A DNA stretch of 31,681 nucleotides from Dehalococcoidia bacterium (GTDB lineage: Bacteria > Chloroflexota > Dehalococcoidia > GIF9 > AB-539-J10). Location of the stretch: NCBI GenBank assembly GCA_030606765.1, contig JAUWFX010000007.1, positions 1 through 31,681 of the forward strand, written 5' to 3'. Position 1 is the stretch's first letter. The number at the start of each line of letters is the position of its first letter. The notes beneath the pieces are model-generated. The model saw only the letters and a list, made by a program, of their open reading frames with translations. It was not told the origin of the DNA and ran no database searches. A program made the translations under genes and the position numbers. Below, piece after piece: positions 23,185-29,198 of the stretch.

Positions 23185-23328
23185 CTCCCTTTACGCTTTC
23201 CAAGTTATTTTCCATCCCTCGCTTCCGGTGCTTCGCACTCGCATAGGTTTCCTCACGCTGGATTTACGTGTACCTAATTATACAACATTTGGATTCATCG
23301 CTGCATCGTCCAACCATGTTAAAGACTC
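23185..23328 (+). repeat. R3 dispersed repeat, copy B (longest)
   Basis: CTCCCTTTACGCTT through TCACGCTGGATTTAC and TACAACATTTGGATTCATC to a GTTAAAGACTC end. It matches copy A over about 105 bp and copy C over its right 80 bp. It is sandwiched between R1 copies 10 and 11. No open frame or RNA motif was recognised in it. Confidence 0.75.
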
Positions 23329-23390
23329 GTATTCTGGGGACATAATACCTGATTTGCTGTAGGCCTGATTGGCATGGTGTCCCTGGGATT
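23329..23390 (+). repeat. R1 palindromic repeat, copy 11
   Basis: GTATTCTGGGGACAT to CCCTGGGATT. It shares the GGGAT right end with copies 10 and 18. It directly follows R3 copy B. Confidence 0.9.
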
Positions 23391-23436
23391 GCTAATTCCG
23401 AGAACCTGGTACTAACCTCCTAGTACATATGAAGAC

Positions 23437-23466
23437 TTGACAACTGCGTTATATATGTGCTAGTAT
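23437..23466 (+). promoter_or_regulatory. Sigma70-like promoter in front of R2 copy 1
   Basis: TTGACA at 23437-23442 and TAGTAT at 23461-23466, 18 bp apart. The predicted start (about 23473) falls 3-5 nt before the outer stem of R2. The second R2 copy lacks an equivalent -35. Confidence 0.5.
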
Positions 23467-23470
23467 TAAT

Positions 23471-23667
23471 ATTGTCCCGAGTAGCCAAGCAGGGACCTGG
23501 CATAAGAGTTGGGTTTGGTGAAAGCTGAAAGGTGCGGGTAGTGGCCAGCACAAGGCAAGCTGAAGGCCAGGCCGGACGGTGGCAGGTGAAGGAAGTGAGG
23601 TTACTCGGGGCGTCTTATTTTTTACTGGCTAAGCGTCCTTGTCGCAGTTTGAAATGACCCGATAAAC
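23471..23667 (+). ncRNA. R2 copy 1: putative structured RNA unit
   Basis: A stretch of about 195 bp duplicated at 27621-27815. An outer stem pairs CCGAGTAGCC (23477-23486) with GGTTACTCGG (23599-23608), with one G-U wobble that suits the + strand. Inner helices pair ACCTG (23495-23499) with CAGGT (23583-23587) and TGGCC (23542-23546) with GGCCA (23565-23569). All these stems are kept in the second copy while intervening bases differ. A T-rich tract (TTATTTTTT) follows the outer stem, and a promoter lies just upstream. The conserved 3' flank carries GTCGCAGTTTGAAATGACCC, which resembles ends of some IS21-family elements. I do not recognise a known RNA class; a group II intron domain I fragment is an alternative. 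Confidence 0.4.
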
Positions 23668-23748
23668 AGGCTTGATACTTGCGTGGATATCAGCCTGTTC
23701 AAGTTTGACTCTTAACCAAAGTTCACCATCTACGCCTTTGGTTTCCTT

Positions 23749-23810
23749 GTGTTCTGGGAACATAATACCTGATTTGTGGTAGACCTGATTGGTATGGTGT
23801 CCCTGGAATT
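23749..23810 (+). repeat. R1 palindromic repeat, copy 12
   Basis: TGTGTTCTGGGAACAT to CCCTGGAATT. It lies 35 bp before the -10 box of the alpha/beta hydrolase gene. Confidence 0.9.
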
Positions 23811-23845
23811 TCTAACGGAGCAATGTGCATTCCTAATGCTTTCTG

Positions 23846-23851
23846 TATAAT
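23846..23851 (+). promoter_or_regulatory. -10 box of the alpha/beta hydrolase gene
   Basis: Perfect TATAAT only 11 bp before the ATG at 23863, so the transcript would have a very short leader or none. No good -35 is visible at the right spacing. Confidence 0.4.
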
Positions 23852-23862
23852 GGGGAATTAGG

Positions 23863-24663
23863 ATGGCCAAACGAAGAGCGATAACTGGGTATTCCAGTAA
23901 CGGCCTTCCGTATGCCTGTATTGGGAACGGCGCGCGTAACCTCGTTATATTTGGGGGGTTAGAGTTTCGGCACAAGCCGCCATCCGGCATTATGCTACGG
24001 ATGAGTACCGGTTATTTAAGGGGACTCGCAAATAGCTACAAGATCTACATTGTGAACAGGAGGCCCGGTCTTCCCCCGGGATATTCACTGAGTGATATGT
24101 CAGATGATTACGCTGCCATGATTAAGAATGAGCTGGGCGGTGTGGCCGACATAATCGGCCTCTCCACAGGGGGGGCGATAGCCCAGCACTTTGCCATTGA
24201 CCATCCGGATTTAGTGAGGCGTCTCGTCCTTGCCATGACCGGTTTCCGCCTGACTGAGGAGGGCAAAGAACTGCAGAGGAAAGTTGCAGACCTCGCACGA
24301 AAAGGCAATCGGCGGGCCGCATGCGCATTAATGGGCACAGCTATCATCCGGAGGGGAATTGGGAAACACGTTTTCAAATGGTTTATGTGGCTGCTAGGCC
24401 CTCTCAGTATCCCTACCGACCCTTCGGACGGGATTGTGGAAATTGAAGCAGAGGACCGCCATGACCTGAGTGACCACTTGGACAAGATTAAGGCGGACAC
24501 CCTGGTGATTGGCGGTGAAGAAGACTTCTTTTATCCTGTTCGTGAGACAGCCAGGAAAATACCCGATGCCAAGCTGGTCCTGTATCCGAACCTCGGGCAT
24601 AACGCCATGTTCGCGCGAAGCCGCCAGTTCGGTGAAGAAATAAGAGCTTTCCTGCTAAGCTGA
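23863..24663 (+). CDS. Alpha/beta hydrolase
   Basis: 266 aa with an alpha/beta hydrolase fold. The nucleophile elbow is IIGLSTGGAIAQHFA (Ser near residue 101). The catalytic acid lies in VIGGEEDFFYPVRE and the His in PNLGHNAMFARSR. An oxyanion region IFGGLEFRHKPPSG precedes. No signal peptide. The substrate cannot be told; the closest pattern is the general esterase/hydrolase group of COG0596. A weak AGG precedes the ATG, and the promoter -10 box is so close that leaderless translation is possible. It is a single-gene module between R1 copies 12 and 13. Confidence 0.85.
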   Translation: MAKRRAITGYSSNGLPYACIGNGARNLVIFGGLEFRHKPPSGIMLRMSTGYLRGLANSYKIYIVNRRPGLPPGYSLSDMSDDYAAMIKNELGGVADIIGLSTGGAIAQHFAIDHPDLVRRLVLAMTGFRLTEEGKELQRKVADLARKGNRRAACALMGTAIIRRGIGKHVFKWFMWLLGPLSIPTDPSDGIVEIEAEDRHDLSDHLDKIKADTLVIGGEEDFFYPVRETARKIPDAKLVLYPNLGHNAMFARSRQFGEEIRAFLLS

Positions 24664-24675
24664 TAAATAATTGCT

Positions 24676-24738
24676 GGTATTCTGGTGACATAATACCTGA
24701 TTTGCAGTAGGCCTGATTAGTATGGTGTCCCTGGAATT
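24676..24738 (+). repeat. R1 palindromic repeat, copy 13
   Basis: GGTATTCTGGTGACAT to CCTGGAATT. It begins 12 bp after the stop of the hydrolase gene (+) and ends 8 bp before the stop of the GNAT gene (-), filling the convergent gap. Confidence 0.92.
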
Positions 24739-24746
24739 GTGAAACT

Positions 24747-25373
24747 TCACGTGGTTTGCACTTTTCTCAACATGGCAAAGCTCGTCACTTCCGTTCCCGG
24801 TATCTTATCCTCTGAAACAACCTCAAATCCGAACCGCCGGTAGATAGCCACGTTCTTCCCAGTATTCGTCTCCAAGAAGCAGGGCATCCGCTCCCGGTCG
24901 ATGCGTTCCAGTATTGGCCTCACCAACCGGCTGGAAAATCCCTGTCCGTGGCATGCCGGGTCCACTCCGATGATCTGCAGGTACCAGTGCGGGTACGGAA
25001 CCAGCTTGCGGTGCAGGTTATCTACATATCTACCGTAAGCCCACATTCGTCTTGCCCCCTGGCGTCCAAACCTGAAAAGAATTGAGAGCGGGACCGAGCG
25101 TATAATTTGCCAGCCTCCAAAAGGTGCCTTCCCCGGTGGCAGCCAGGCTGCCACGCCCTCCAGCTTCCCTGAAGACGCATAGACCTCGCCGTATTTCAGA
25201 CAGACAGAAAGTGCGATGAAACCGAACGTATCGGCTACTGCACGCCGCTCCGTTTTATCGTGGAAATAGTACCGAAGCAACTCGTATTCTGTGAAGGCTC
25301 GCCCCAGCACCGCGGTTCCAGCATCCCTTTCTTTCAGAGTTAGCCTTAACAACTTGTTGGTTTGATCATTCAT
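24747..25373 (-). CDS. GNAT family N-acetyltransferase
   Basis: 208 aa from the ATG at 25373, which has GGAG 7 nt upstream; an upstream in-frame TTG at 25400 is less likely. The acetyl-CoA loop appears as LQIIGVDPACHGQGFSSRLV (Q/RxxGxG/A variant), followed by MPCFLETNTGKNVAIYRRFG, the usual motif B of GNATs acting on small molecules. The N-terminal half (VAAWLPPGKAPFGGW) matches the RimI-like group often placed near hydrolases. Substrate unknown. It has its own extended -10 promoter and an operator-like palindrome upstream, and forms a module between R1 copies 13 and 14. Confidence 0.87.
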   Translation of the reverse strand: MNDQTNKLLRLTLKERDAGTAVLGRAFTEYELLRYYFHDKTERRAVADTFGFIALSVCLKYGEVYASSGKLEGVAAWLPPGKAPFGGWQIIRSVPLSILFRFGRQGARRMWAYGRYVDNLHRKLVPYPHWYLQIIGVDPACHGQGFSSRLVRPILERIDRERMPCFLETNTGKNVAIYRRFGFEVVSEDKIPGTEVTSFAMLRKVQTT

Positions 25374-25435
25374 GCTTTTTCTCCAGCACTGTTTTGACAA
25401 ATACTCATGGGCACTAAAGGCTGAGTGGGATGGCC

Positions 25436-25451
25436 ACTCGTATATACGAGT
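25436..25451. promoter_or_regulatory. Perfect 16-bp palindrome at the GNAT promoter
   Basis: ACTCGTATATACGAGT is fully self-complementary. It begins 9 bp downstream of the -10 box of the minus-strand GNAT gene, at the expected transcription start, so it is well placed as a repressor operator. An overlapping hairpin GAGTGG/CCACTC lies at 25423-25439. Confidence 0.5.
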
Positions 25452-25459
25452 ATTGTTTC

Positions 25460-25487
25460 ATTATAGCAAAGCGGCTTGCTGAGACAA
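25460..25487 (-). promoter_or_regulatory. Extended -10 promoter of the GNAT gene
   Basis: On the minus strand: TTGTCT (25482-25487), a 16-bp spacer and TGCTATAAT with a perfect TATAAT (25460-25465). It reads into the GNAT gene at 25373. Confidence 0.55.
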
Positions 25488-25511
25488 CAATTGTCAGTAT
25501 TATTCAACTTT

Positions 25512-25573
25512 GATATTCTGGGGAATAATACGTGTTCGTAGTAAGCCTGATTGGTATGGTGTCCTTGGAATTC
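25512..25573 (+). repeat. R1 palindromic repeat, copy 14 (subtype with GAATAATACGTG)
   Basis: GATATTCTGGGG to CCTTGGAATTC. It carries the same shortened centre (GGGGAATAATACGTGTTCG) as copy 15. The promoter of the toxin-antitoxin pair begins at the very next base. Confidence 0.9.
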
Positions 25574-25603
25574 TTGCTTCTATTTGCGTGCATGTGCTAG
25601 AAT
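25574..25603 (+). promoter_or_regulatory. Promoter of the HTH/PemK-type toxin-antitoxin pair
   Basis: TTGCTT at 25574-25579 and an extended -10 TGCTAGAAT (TAGAAT at 25598-25603), 18 bp apart. The -35 touches the R1 right end, so promoter and genes form one unit between two repeats. Confidence 0.5.
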
Positions 25604-25643
25604 GTTATCAGGCACGAACACGGGCTTGTATGGAGGTATGCAC

Positions 25644-25925
25644 ATGGTAATAACTAAAGAATGGTTTACAGTTGAGGAGGCCGCTGAATACCTATGTGTA
25701 TCTAGAAGAACTATCTACAAACTGACCAAGGAAGGTAGGCTGCCGGCTTTTCGCATCGGTAAGGAACGTCATCGCCGGTTTCGTAAAGAAGACATAGATA
25801 AAGTGCCCCGTCCAGGCGAGGAAGCCACGAATTCAGAGGCACTTCTTAAGCTCTCGGCAAAAGCGGACCCGGTCCTTGCCGAAGTCTGGGATAATGACAA
25901 GGATGCAGCTTATGACCGGATATAA
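25644..25925 (+). CDS. Antitoxin with excisionase-family helix-turn-helix
   Basis: 93 aa from the ATG at 25644, chosen because GGAGGT (25632-25637) lies 6 nt upstream; the ATG at 25638 touches that site. The N-terminal half is a MerR/excisionase-type HTH: FTVEEAAEYLCVSRRTIYKL, then AFRIGKERHRRFRKEDID. The C-terminal tail (DPVLAEVWDNDKDAAYDRI) is the toxin-neutralising type found in PemI/MazE antitoxins. It overlaps the toxin gene by 14 bp. It probably represses its own promoter. Confidence 0.85.
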   Translation: MVITKEWFTVEEAAEYLCVSRRTIYKLTKEGRLPAFRIGKERHRRFRKEDIDKVPRPGEEATNSEALLKLSAKADPVLAEVWDNDKDAAYDRI

Positions 25926-26271
25926 ACGCGGAGATGTAGTCCTTGTCAGGTTTATCTTCTCCGATGAAACTGGAGAGAGGAAGCGTCCAGCAGTCATAGT
26001 AAGCTCAGACGTTTACCATCAAAGCCGTCAAGAGGCTATAATTGCGGCAATCACCAGCAGGACTGACCGGATATTGGTGGGCGACCACCTTATCAGCGGT
26101 TGGCAGGAGGCGGGGCTGCTCTTCCCCTCCGTTGCAACAGGAATCGTAAGGACGATAAAGCAAGGCATGATAGCAAAGAAGCTTGGAATAATGCCCCTGC
26201 CAGATATGAAAAGAATTGAAGGCAATCTACGAGATGCTCTGGGACTCAAGATAGGATATTCTGGGGAATAA
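25912..26271 (+). CDS. PemK/MazF-type endoribonuclease toxin
   Basis: 119 aa from the ATG at 25912. The fold is recognisable from YKRGDVVLVRFIFSDETGERKRPAVIVSS, the standard MazF N-terminus with RGDVV and KRPAVI, followed by IIAAITSRTDR and GIVRTIKQGMIAKKLG. Such toxins cleave mRNA until bound by their antitoxin. The last codons (GYSGE) and the TAA come from R1 copy 15; the decayed relative at 14751-14964 ends at GLK, so a 1-2 bp change let this copy read into the repeat. Confidence 0.88.
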   Translation: MTGYKRGDVVLVRFIFSDETGERKRPAVIVSSDVYHQSRQEAIIAAITSRTDRILVGDHLISGWQEAGLLFPSVATGIVRTIKQGMIAKKLGIMPLPDMKRIEGNLRDALGLKIGYSGE

Positions 26272-26315
26272 TACGTGTTCGTGGTAGGCCTGATTGGTAT
26301 GGTGTCCGTGGAATT
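26254..26315 (+). repeat. R1 palindromic repeat, copy 15 (same subtype as copy 14)
   Basis: GGATATTCTGGGG to CCGTGGAATT. It supplies the toxin stop codon at its left end and ends 14 bp before the hicA stop on the other strand. Confidence 0.9.
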
Positions 26316-26329
26316 GGGTGAGGGTTTAT

Positions 26330-26575
26330 TCACCTAAATAGCTCTTCGACCAGTTTTTGACGCTCTATTTCAAGATAAGTAGCAATCTCATTCACGATAC
26401 TGCTCAGAGTGCCCACTCTGAGAGGTTTGTGTCTGGGAATGGTGATGTGATGTTCAGAGCCTTTAGAGGTGGATGTGAGCCGCATATGGCTACCGGTCTG
26501 GCGAGTTATCTTATAGCCGTACTTGCCCAGGAGGGCAGCGAGCTTCTCACCACCCATATCCCTGGGGAGCTTCAT
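26330..26575 (-). CDS. hicA: HicA-type mRNA interferase toxin
   Basis: 81 aa. GGEKLAALLGKYGYKITRQTGSHMRL is the dsRBD-like HicA core, with the catalytic His in TGSH and a second conserved segment HITIPRHKPLRVGTL. Toxins of this family cleave mRNA in the cytoplasm. The ATG overlaps the stop of hicB by 4 bp (ATGA), so it is translated after the antitoxin. It is a module between R1 copies 15 and 16. Confidence 0.92.
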   Translation of the reverse strand: MKLPRDMGGEKLAALLGKYGYKITRQTGSHMRLTSTSKGSEHHITIPRHKPLRVGTLSSIVNEIATYLEIERQKLVEELFR

Positions 26576-26781
26576 ACGGTGATTACCTCGTCCTTTACCA
26601 TGTGCAGGCGGATGAGCCGGGGCATCTCTTCGCCCTCAAAATGGCACTGCATGGCATCCTGCACCATCTTTTTCAGTTCTGCAAAAGAATCGGCTTCGGT
26701 AAAGATGTTATGTCCGAGTGCCCTGGCGGTATAACCACCTTCCGGGGCTTCCTCTACCAGAAAGATTATCTCCTTTTCCAT
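26572..26781 (-). CDS. hicB: HicB-like antitoxin
   Basis: 69 aa. IIFLVEEAPEGGYTARALGHNIFTEADSFAELKKMV is the partial RNase H-like fold of HicB; there is no extra DNA-binding domain, as in other short forms. AGGAGA lies about 7 nt before the ATG. It precedes hicA, the reverse of the classical hicA-hicB order. Confidence 0.88.
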   Translation of the reverse strand: MEKEIIFLVEEAPEGGYTARALGHNIFTEADSFAELKKMVQDAMQCHFEGEEMPRLIRLHMVKDEVITV

Positions 26782-26912
26782 ATCTCTCTCTCCTAGGCGG
26801 GGCTCAGTTCATTAACCCTGACCCTGTCGGTCATTAATAAGTGTAGCATAGTCTTGAACAGGATTTGAAGCGATAGATACCAGTTCGCTAAGAATCAATC
26901 TATATCAGCGTT

Positions 26913-26976
26913 GGTATTCTGGGGAAACAATACCTGATTTGTAGTAGGCCTGATTGGTATGGTGTCCCTGGAATTC
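26913..26976 (+). repeat. R1 palindromic repeat, copy 16
   Basis: GGTATTCTGGGGAAACAAT to CCTGGAATTC. The GGGGAAACAAT variant is shared only with copy 19. The right end is 49 bp from the GNAT stop. Confidence 0.93.
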
Positions 26977-27025
26977 AAATGCTCCAGAACTAAAGAACTT
27001 CTTAAATATAGGCCAAAAGCACGTT

Positions 27026-27541
27026 TCACACGATCATGGAATAGACTACAAGCCGATCAACGCCAAATCCAGCATGCTCAACCAGACCAAGTAAGCTCTT
27101 GTCTCGGTAATCTACTGCTATGCGCATGACCTTTATGCCTTGGGATCGATACTTATCAGACAGAGCGCGGACAAGTCTGCTGCCAATGCCCCTCCGTTGA
27201 TAATCTGGATGAACCCCTATCATTTGGATTATGCCTATTTCGGTAGCGCTCTCACGCACACGTGCTACCTGGCCTAAGATAAAGCCGCGAACCTGGCCAT
27301 TGACTTCTGCTACAAAACTCATGTTCAGCAATGGTGCTGCGTCTCCGGTAAACGACCGTATGTAACTAGCCGGGCTTCGCTGAGGAGGTATTCCTCGCCC
27401 AGCAGACAACATATATTCAGCGGTCAAGTTACGATAAGTAATAACATTACCCGCTGCCCTTATTTCCCTGTCAATAAAAAGTATAGGGTCGATGTCTTCC
27501 AGTTTGATGGGTCTGACCTCTATCTTATCCTGTTCACTCAC
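27026..27541 (-). CDS. GNAT family N-acetyltransferase (RimI-like)
   Basis: 171 aa. IQMIGVHPDYQRRGIGSRLVRAL is the complete acetyl-CoA loop (Q/RxxGxG/A), preceded by NMSFVAEVNGQVRGFILGQV and followed by VMRIAVDYRDKSLLGLVEHAGF. The start is GTG (27541) with GAGGGG 6 nt upstream. A strong extended -10 promoter lies 40 bp upstream. Target unknown; the layout resembles protein or small-molecule N-acetyltransferases. Confidence 0.9.
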   Translation of the reverse strand: MSEQDKIEVRPIKLEDIDPILFIDREIRAAGNVITYRNLTAEYMLSAGRGIPPQRSPASYIRSFTGDAAPLLNMSFVAEVNGQVRGFILGQVARVRESATEIGIIQMIGVHPDYQRRGIGSRLVRALSDKYRSQGIKVMRIAVDYRDKSLLGLVEHAGFGVDRLVVYSMIV

Positions 27542-27578
27542 ACTAGCCCCTCAATCCGAGCGCTTCCGGATAGCTACC

Positions 27579-27606
27579 ATTATATCATGTAGCTAAGAGT
27601 CTGCAA
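27579..27606 (-). promoter_or_regulatory. Extended -10 promoter of the RimI-like GNAT gene
   Basis: Minus strand: TTGCAG (27601-27606), a 16-bp spacer and TGATATAAT with a perfect TATAAT (27579-27584). Confidence 0.55.
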
Positions 27607-27620
27607 AAAATGCAAATAGT

Positions 27621-27815
27621 GTTGTGCCGAGTAGCCGAGCAGGGACCTGGCATAAAAGTTGGGTTTGGTGGAAGCTGAAAGTGCAGGTAGTGGCCAGCAC
27701 AACGTAAGCTGAAGGCCAGGCCGGACGATAGCAGGTAAACGAAGTGAGGTTACTCGGGGCGTCTGATTTTTTGCTGGCTAAGCATCCTTGTCGCAGTTTG
27801 AAATGACCCAATAAA
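27621..27815 (+). repeat. R2 copy 2, structured repeat
   Basis: Second copy of the element at 23471-23667. The outer stem CCGAGTAGCC (27627-27636) with GGTTACTCGG (27748-27757) is unchanged, as are the ACCTG/CAGGT and TGGCC/GGCCA pairs, while other positions vary. The T-rich tract after the stem is kept (GATTTTTTG). No TTGACA promoter precedes it. It runs into the right half of R1 at 27816. Confidence 0.7.
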
Positions 27816-27847
27816 TAGGCCTAATTGGTATGGTGTCCCTGGAATTC
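27816..27847 (+). repeat. R1 repeat, copy 17 (right half only, fused to R2)
   Basis: Begins at TAGGCCTAATTGGTATGG and runs to GGAATTC; the left arm is replaced by R2. In R2 copy 1 the equivalent place reads AGGCTTGAT, so R2 and R1 share an AGGCYTRAT-like core at the junction. The right end is 1 bp from the HicB-type gene stop. Confidence 0.85.
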
Positions 27848-27848
27848 G

Positions 27849-28280
27849 TTACACCTTTGTCGGAGTGTTTTTTCTTGCCTTTCTCAAGTGAGTGGGCTCT
27901 TTGGTTATACCAACTGACGTTGCCAGTGCCGTAGCCATATATTGATTTAGGCTCATTCCTTCCGTTTCAGCTCTATATGTAAGTAGTTTATGGAGTGAAG
28001 GCGAAATTCTGAGTCTGATTTGACCACTATATTTGCGCGGTCTCGGCTCAGGAATACGAAGTCCTCTTTCCAGATTGGACTTCATCCAATCCATTTTGAC
28101 TTCCTGAATCTCTTTTATGACTTCCTCAGGTGTATCTGCGTGTATTAAACAATGTGGAAGCTCTGCAATCCTGGCAACCCAATAAGGGCCCTCACCGTCA
28201 TCCCATTGCTCAACTATAACGGTGTAAGGCAACTTCGCATAGTATTCTAACTCTTTCTCTATATTGCCTTTAATTACCAT
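27849..28280 (-). CDS. HicB family antitoxin with ribbon-helix-helix domain
   Basis: 143 aa. The N-terminal HicB fold reads YTVIVEQWDDGEGPYWVARIAELPHCLIHADTPEEVIKEI. The C-terminal part, RLRISPSLHKLLTYRAETEG followed by MSLNQYMATALA, is an Arc/CopG-like ribbon-helix-helix DNA-binding domain. It would neutralise the toxin encoded 44 bp upstream and repress the shared promoter. The stop codon lies 1 bp from R1 copy 17. Confidence 0.87.
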   Translation of the reverse strand: MVIKGNIEKELEYYAKLPYTVIVEQWDDGEGPYWVARIAELPHCLIHADTPEEVIKEIQEVKMDWMKSNLERGLRIPEPRPRKYSGQIRLRISPSLHKLLTYRAETEGMSLNQYMATALATSVGITKEPTHLRKARKNTPTKV

Positions 28281-28324
28281 TTTTAATCTCCATCTTAATC
28301 GTAATCTCTAGCCGGTTATGCCTA

Positions 28325-28540
28325 TTATTCTTCAATAATCTCTAATAACTCTTTTACGTAGCAGGATTTAACTGGACTTTCTCTTTTGTAAGGCATCGTG
28401 CGCGTTCCTATGATAGCCTTTGGATGCTTTGCGCCTTCTTCGATATGTCCGTACCGTTTTATTAGTGCTTCAAAGTCGCGCAAAGCCACATTTTTAGGAT
28501 TCCGTTGAATTGCCTCCAGGGATTTTTTGTCGCGCGTCAT
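28325..28540 (-). CDS. HicA-like small toxin
   Basis: 71 aa. It lacks the textbook TGSH but keeps a comparable layout: LRDFEALIKRYGHIEEGAKHPKAIIG with one His, then TMPYKRESPVKSCYVKELLEIIEE. Proteins of this shape are encoded directly upstream of HicB antitoxins, as here, and are annotated as HicA-family toxins. The assignment rests on shape and neighbour. It is transcribed from a strong promoter with a palindromic operator. Confidence 0.72.
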   Translation of the reverse strand: MTRDKKSLEAIQRNPKNVALRDFEALIKRYGHIEEGAKHPKAIIGTRTMPYKRESPVKSCYVKELLEIIEE

Positions 28541-28622
28541 AGGACATAAACCCCCTTAACATACTCTGCTTCCTTTCTTGATCTTCTCCCTGTTATCAAT
28601 TTACTTTGAGCAGGGCGACATT

Positions 28623-28651
28623 ATGGTATCATATATGACACCACTTGTCAA
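28623..28651 (-). promoter_or_regulatory. Promoter of the HicA-like/HicB operon
   Basis: Minus strand: TTGACA (28646-28651), a 17-bp spacer and TACCAT (28623-28628). It lies about 85 bp upstream of the toxin ATG. Confidence 0.6.
28625..28642. promoter_or_regulatory. Palindromic operator over the hic promoter
   Basis: GGTATCATATATGACACC is an 18-bp palindrome with a single mismatched pair, covering the -10 box and spacer. It suits binding by the ribbon-helix-helix domain of the HicB antitoxin. Confidence 0.55.
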
Positions 28652-28667
28652 TACCATTTACCCCTTT

Positions 28668-28731
28668 GGTATACTGGGGACATAATAGCTAATTTATAGT
28701 AGGCCTGATTGGTATGGTGTCCCTGGGATTC
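28668..28731 (+). repeat. R1 palindromic repeat, copy 18
   Basis: GGTATACTGGGG to CCTGGGATTC. It lies immediately upstream of the hic promoter on the left-facing side and 14 bp from the HEPN gene stop. Confidence 0.9.
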
Positions 28732-28745
28732 ACATGTGCTGGCAT

Positions 28746-29198
28746 CTAAATCTCCCTGGCAAGACCAGGATAATGAGCACGGAGCCATTGCTCAACATCA
28801 TTGCGGAGTTGTTTCGCTAAAGCAATCATTTCTTCAGCTTCTTGTTCAGTGACCAGTCCAGCTCTTTCATAATCGCTGATATTACGTTTTTCACGAAATT
28901 TATCCAATTGCCTGATTGTAGCGGGATCTGTTTTGATGGTGAAAGCCAATGATTGCAAAACAAGATAATGCTGCCCCTCTTTTCGGGCTCGGTAACCAAC
29001 TGCCGCCAGTGCCGTCTTAGCAGTTTGAACAGCCGCATTATGCGCAATACTCAATCGCCAATCCGGACCCAGTTCGATTATCTCTGCTTTTTCCAGGTCA
29101 CGGTCACAGATATGCAACAGTTCGGCAACTTCACCTGCCGATGGGCGGTGTTTCACAATCAGTTTGTCATTCAGCCAGTTTTCTAAGCTCATCTTCAT
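28746..29198 (-). CDS. HEPN-domain protein of an MNT/HEPN pair
   Basis: 150 aa (148 from the second ATG). It is mostly helical. AALAAVGYRARKEGQHYLVLQSL-like helices carry an RxxxxH pattern (RKEGQH near residues 92-97), fitting a HEPN RNase-type domain, and the tail EEMIALAKQLRNDVEQWLRAHYP is typical for this group. It overlaps the nucleotidyltransferase gene by 32 bp. In known MNT/HEPN systems the HEPN protein is the toxin, inactivated by nucleotide transfer from its partner. The assignment is by pattern and context. Confidence 0.72.
   Translation of the reverse strand: MKMSLENWLNDKLIVKHRPSAGEVAELLHICDRDLEKAEIIELGPDWRLSIAHNAAVQTAKTALAAVGYRARKEGQHYLVLQSLAFTIKTDPATIRQLDKFREKRNISDYERAGLVTEQEAEEMIALAKQLRNDVEQWLRAHYPGLAREI

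Larger units (their letters stand above)
23391..23748. other. Gene-free stretch holding a promoter and R2 copy 1
   Basis: No convincing coding frame on either strand. The block contains a TTGACA promoter (23437-23466), the structured repeat R2 (23471-23667) and about 80 bp of plain sequence before R1 copy 12. It is therefore a module between R1 copies 11 and 12 whose content looks like an RNA unit rather than a protein gene. Confidence 0.55.

Noticed and set aside
22883..23215. 110-aa frame as an intact small protein
   Set aside because: The first 32 residues come from R3 and R1 read backwards; only the cyclase C-terminus is real coding sequence.
27593..27811. 72-aa minus-strand frame over R2 copy 2
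   Set aside because: No family resemblance, and the equivalent frame is not supported in R2 copy 1; the conserved feature is base pairing.
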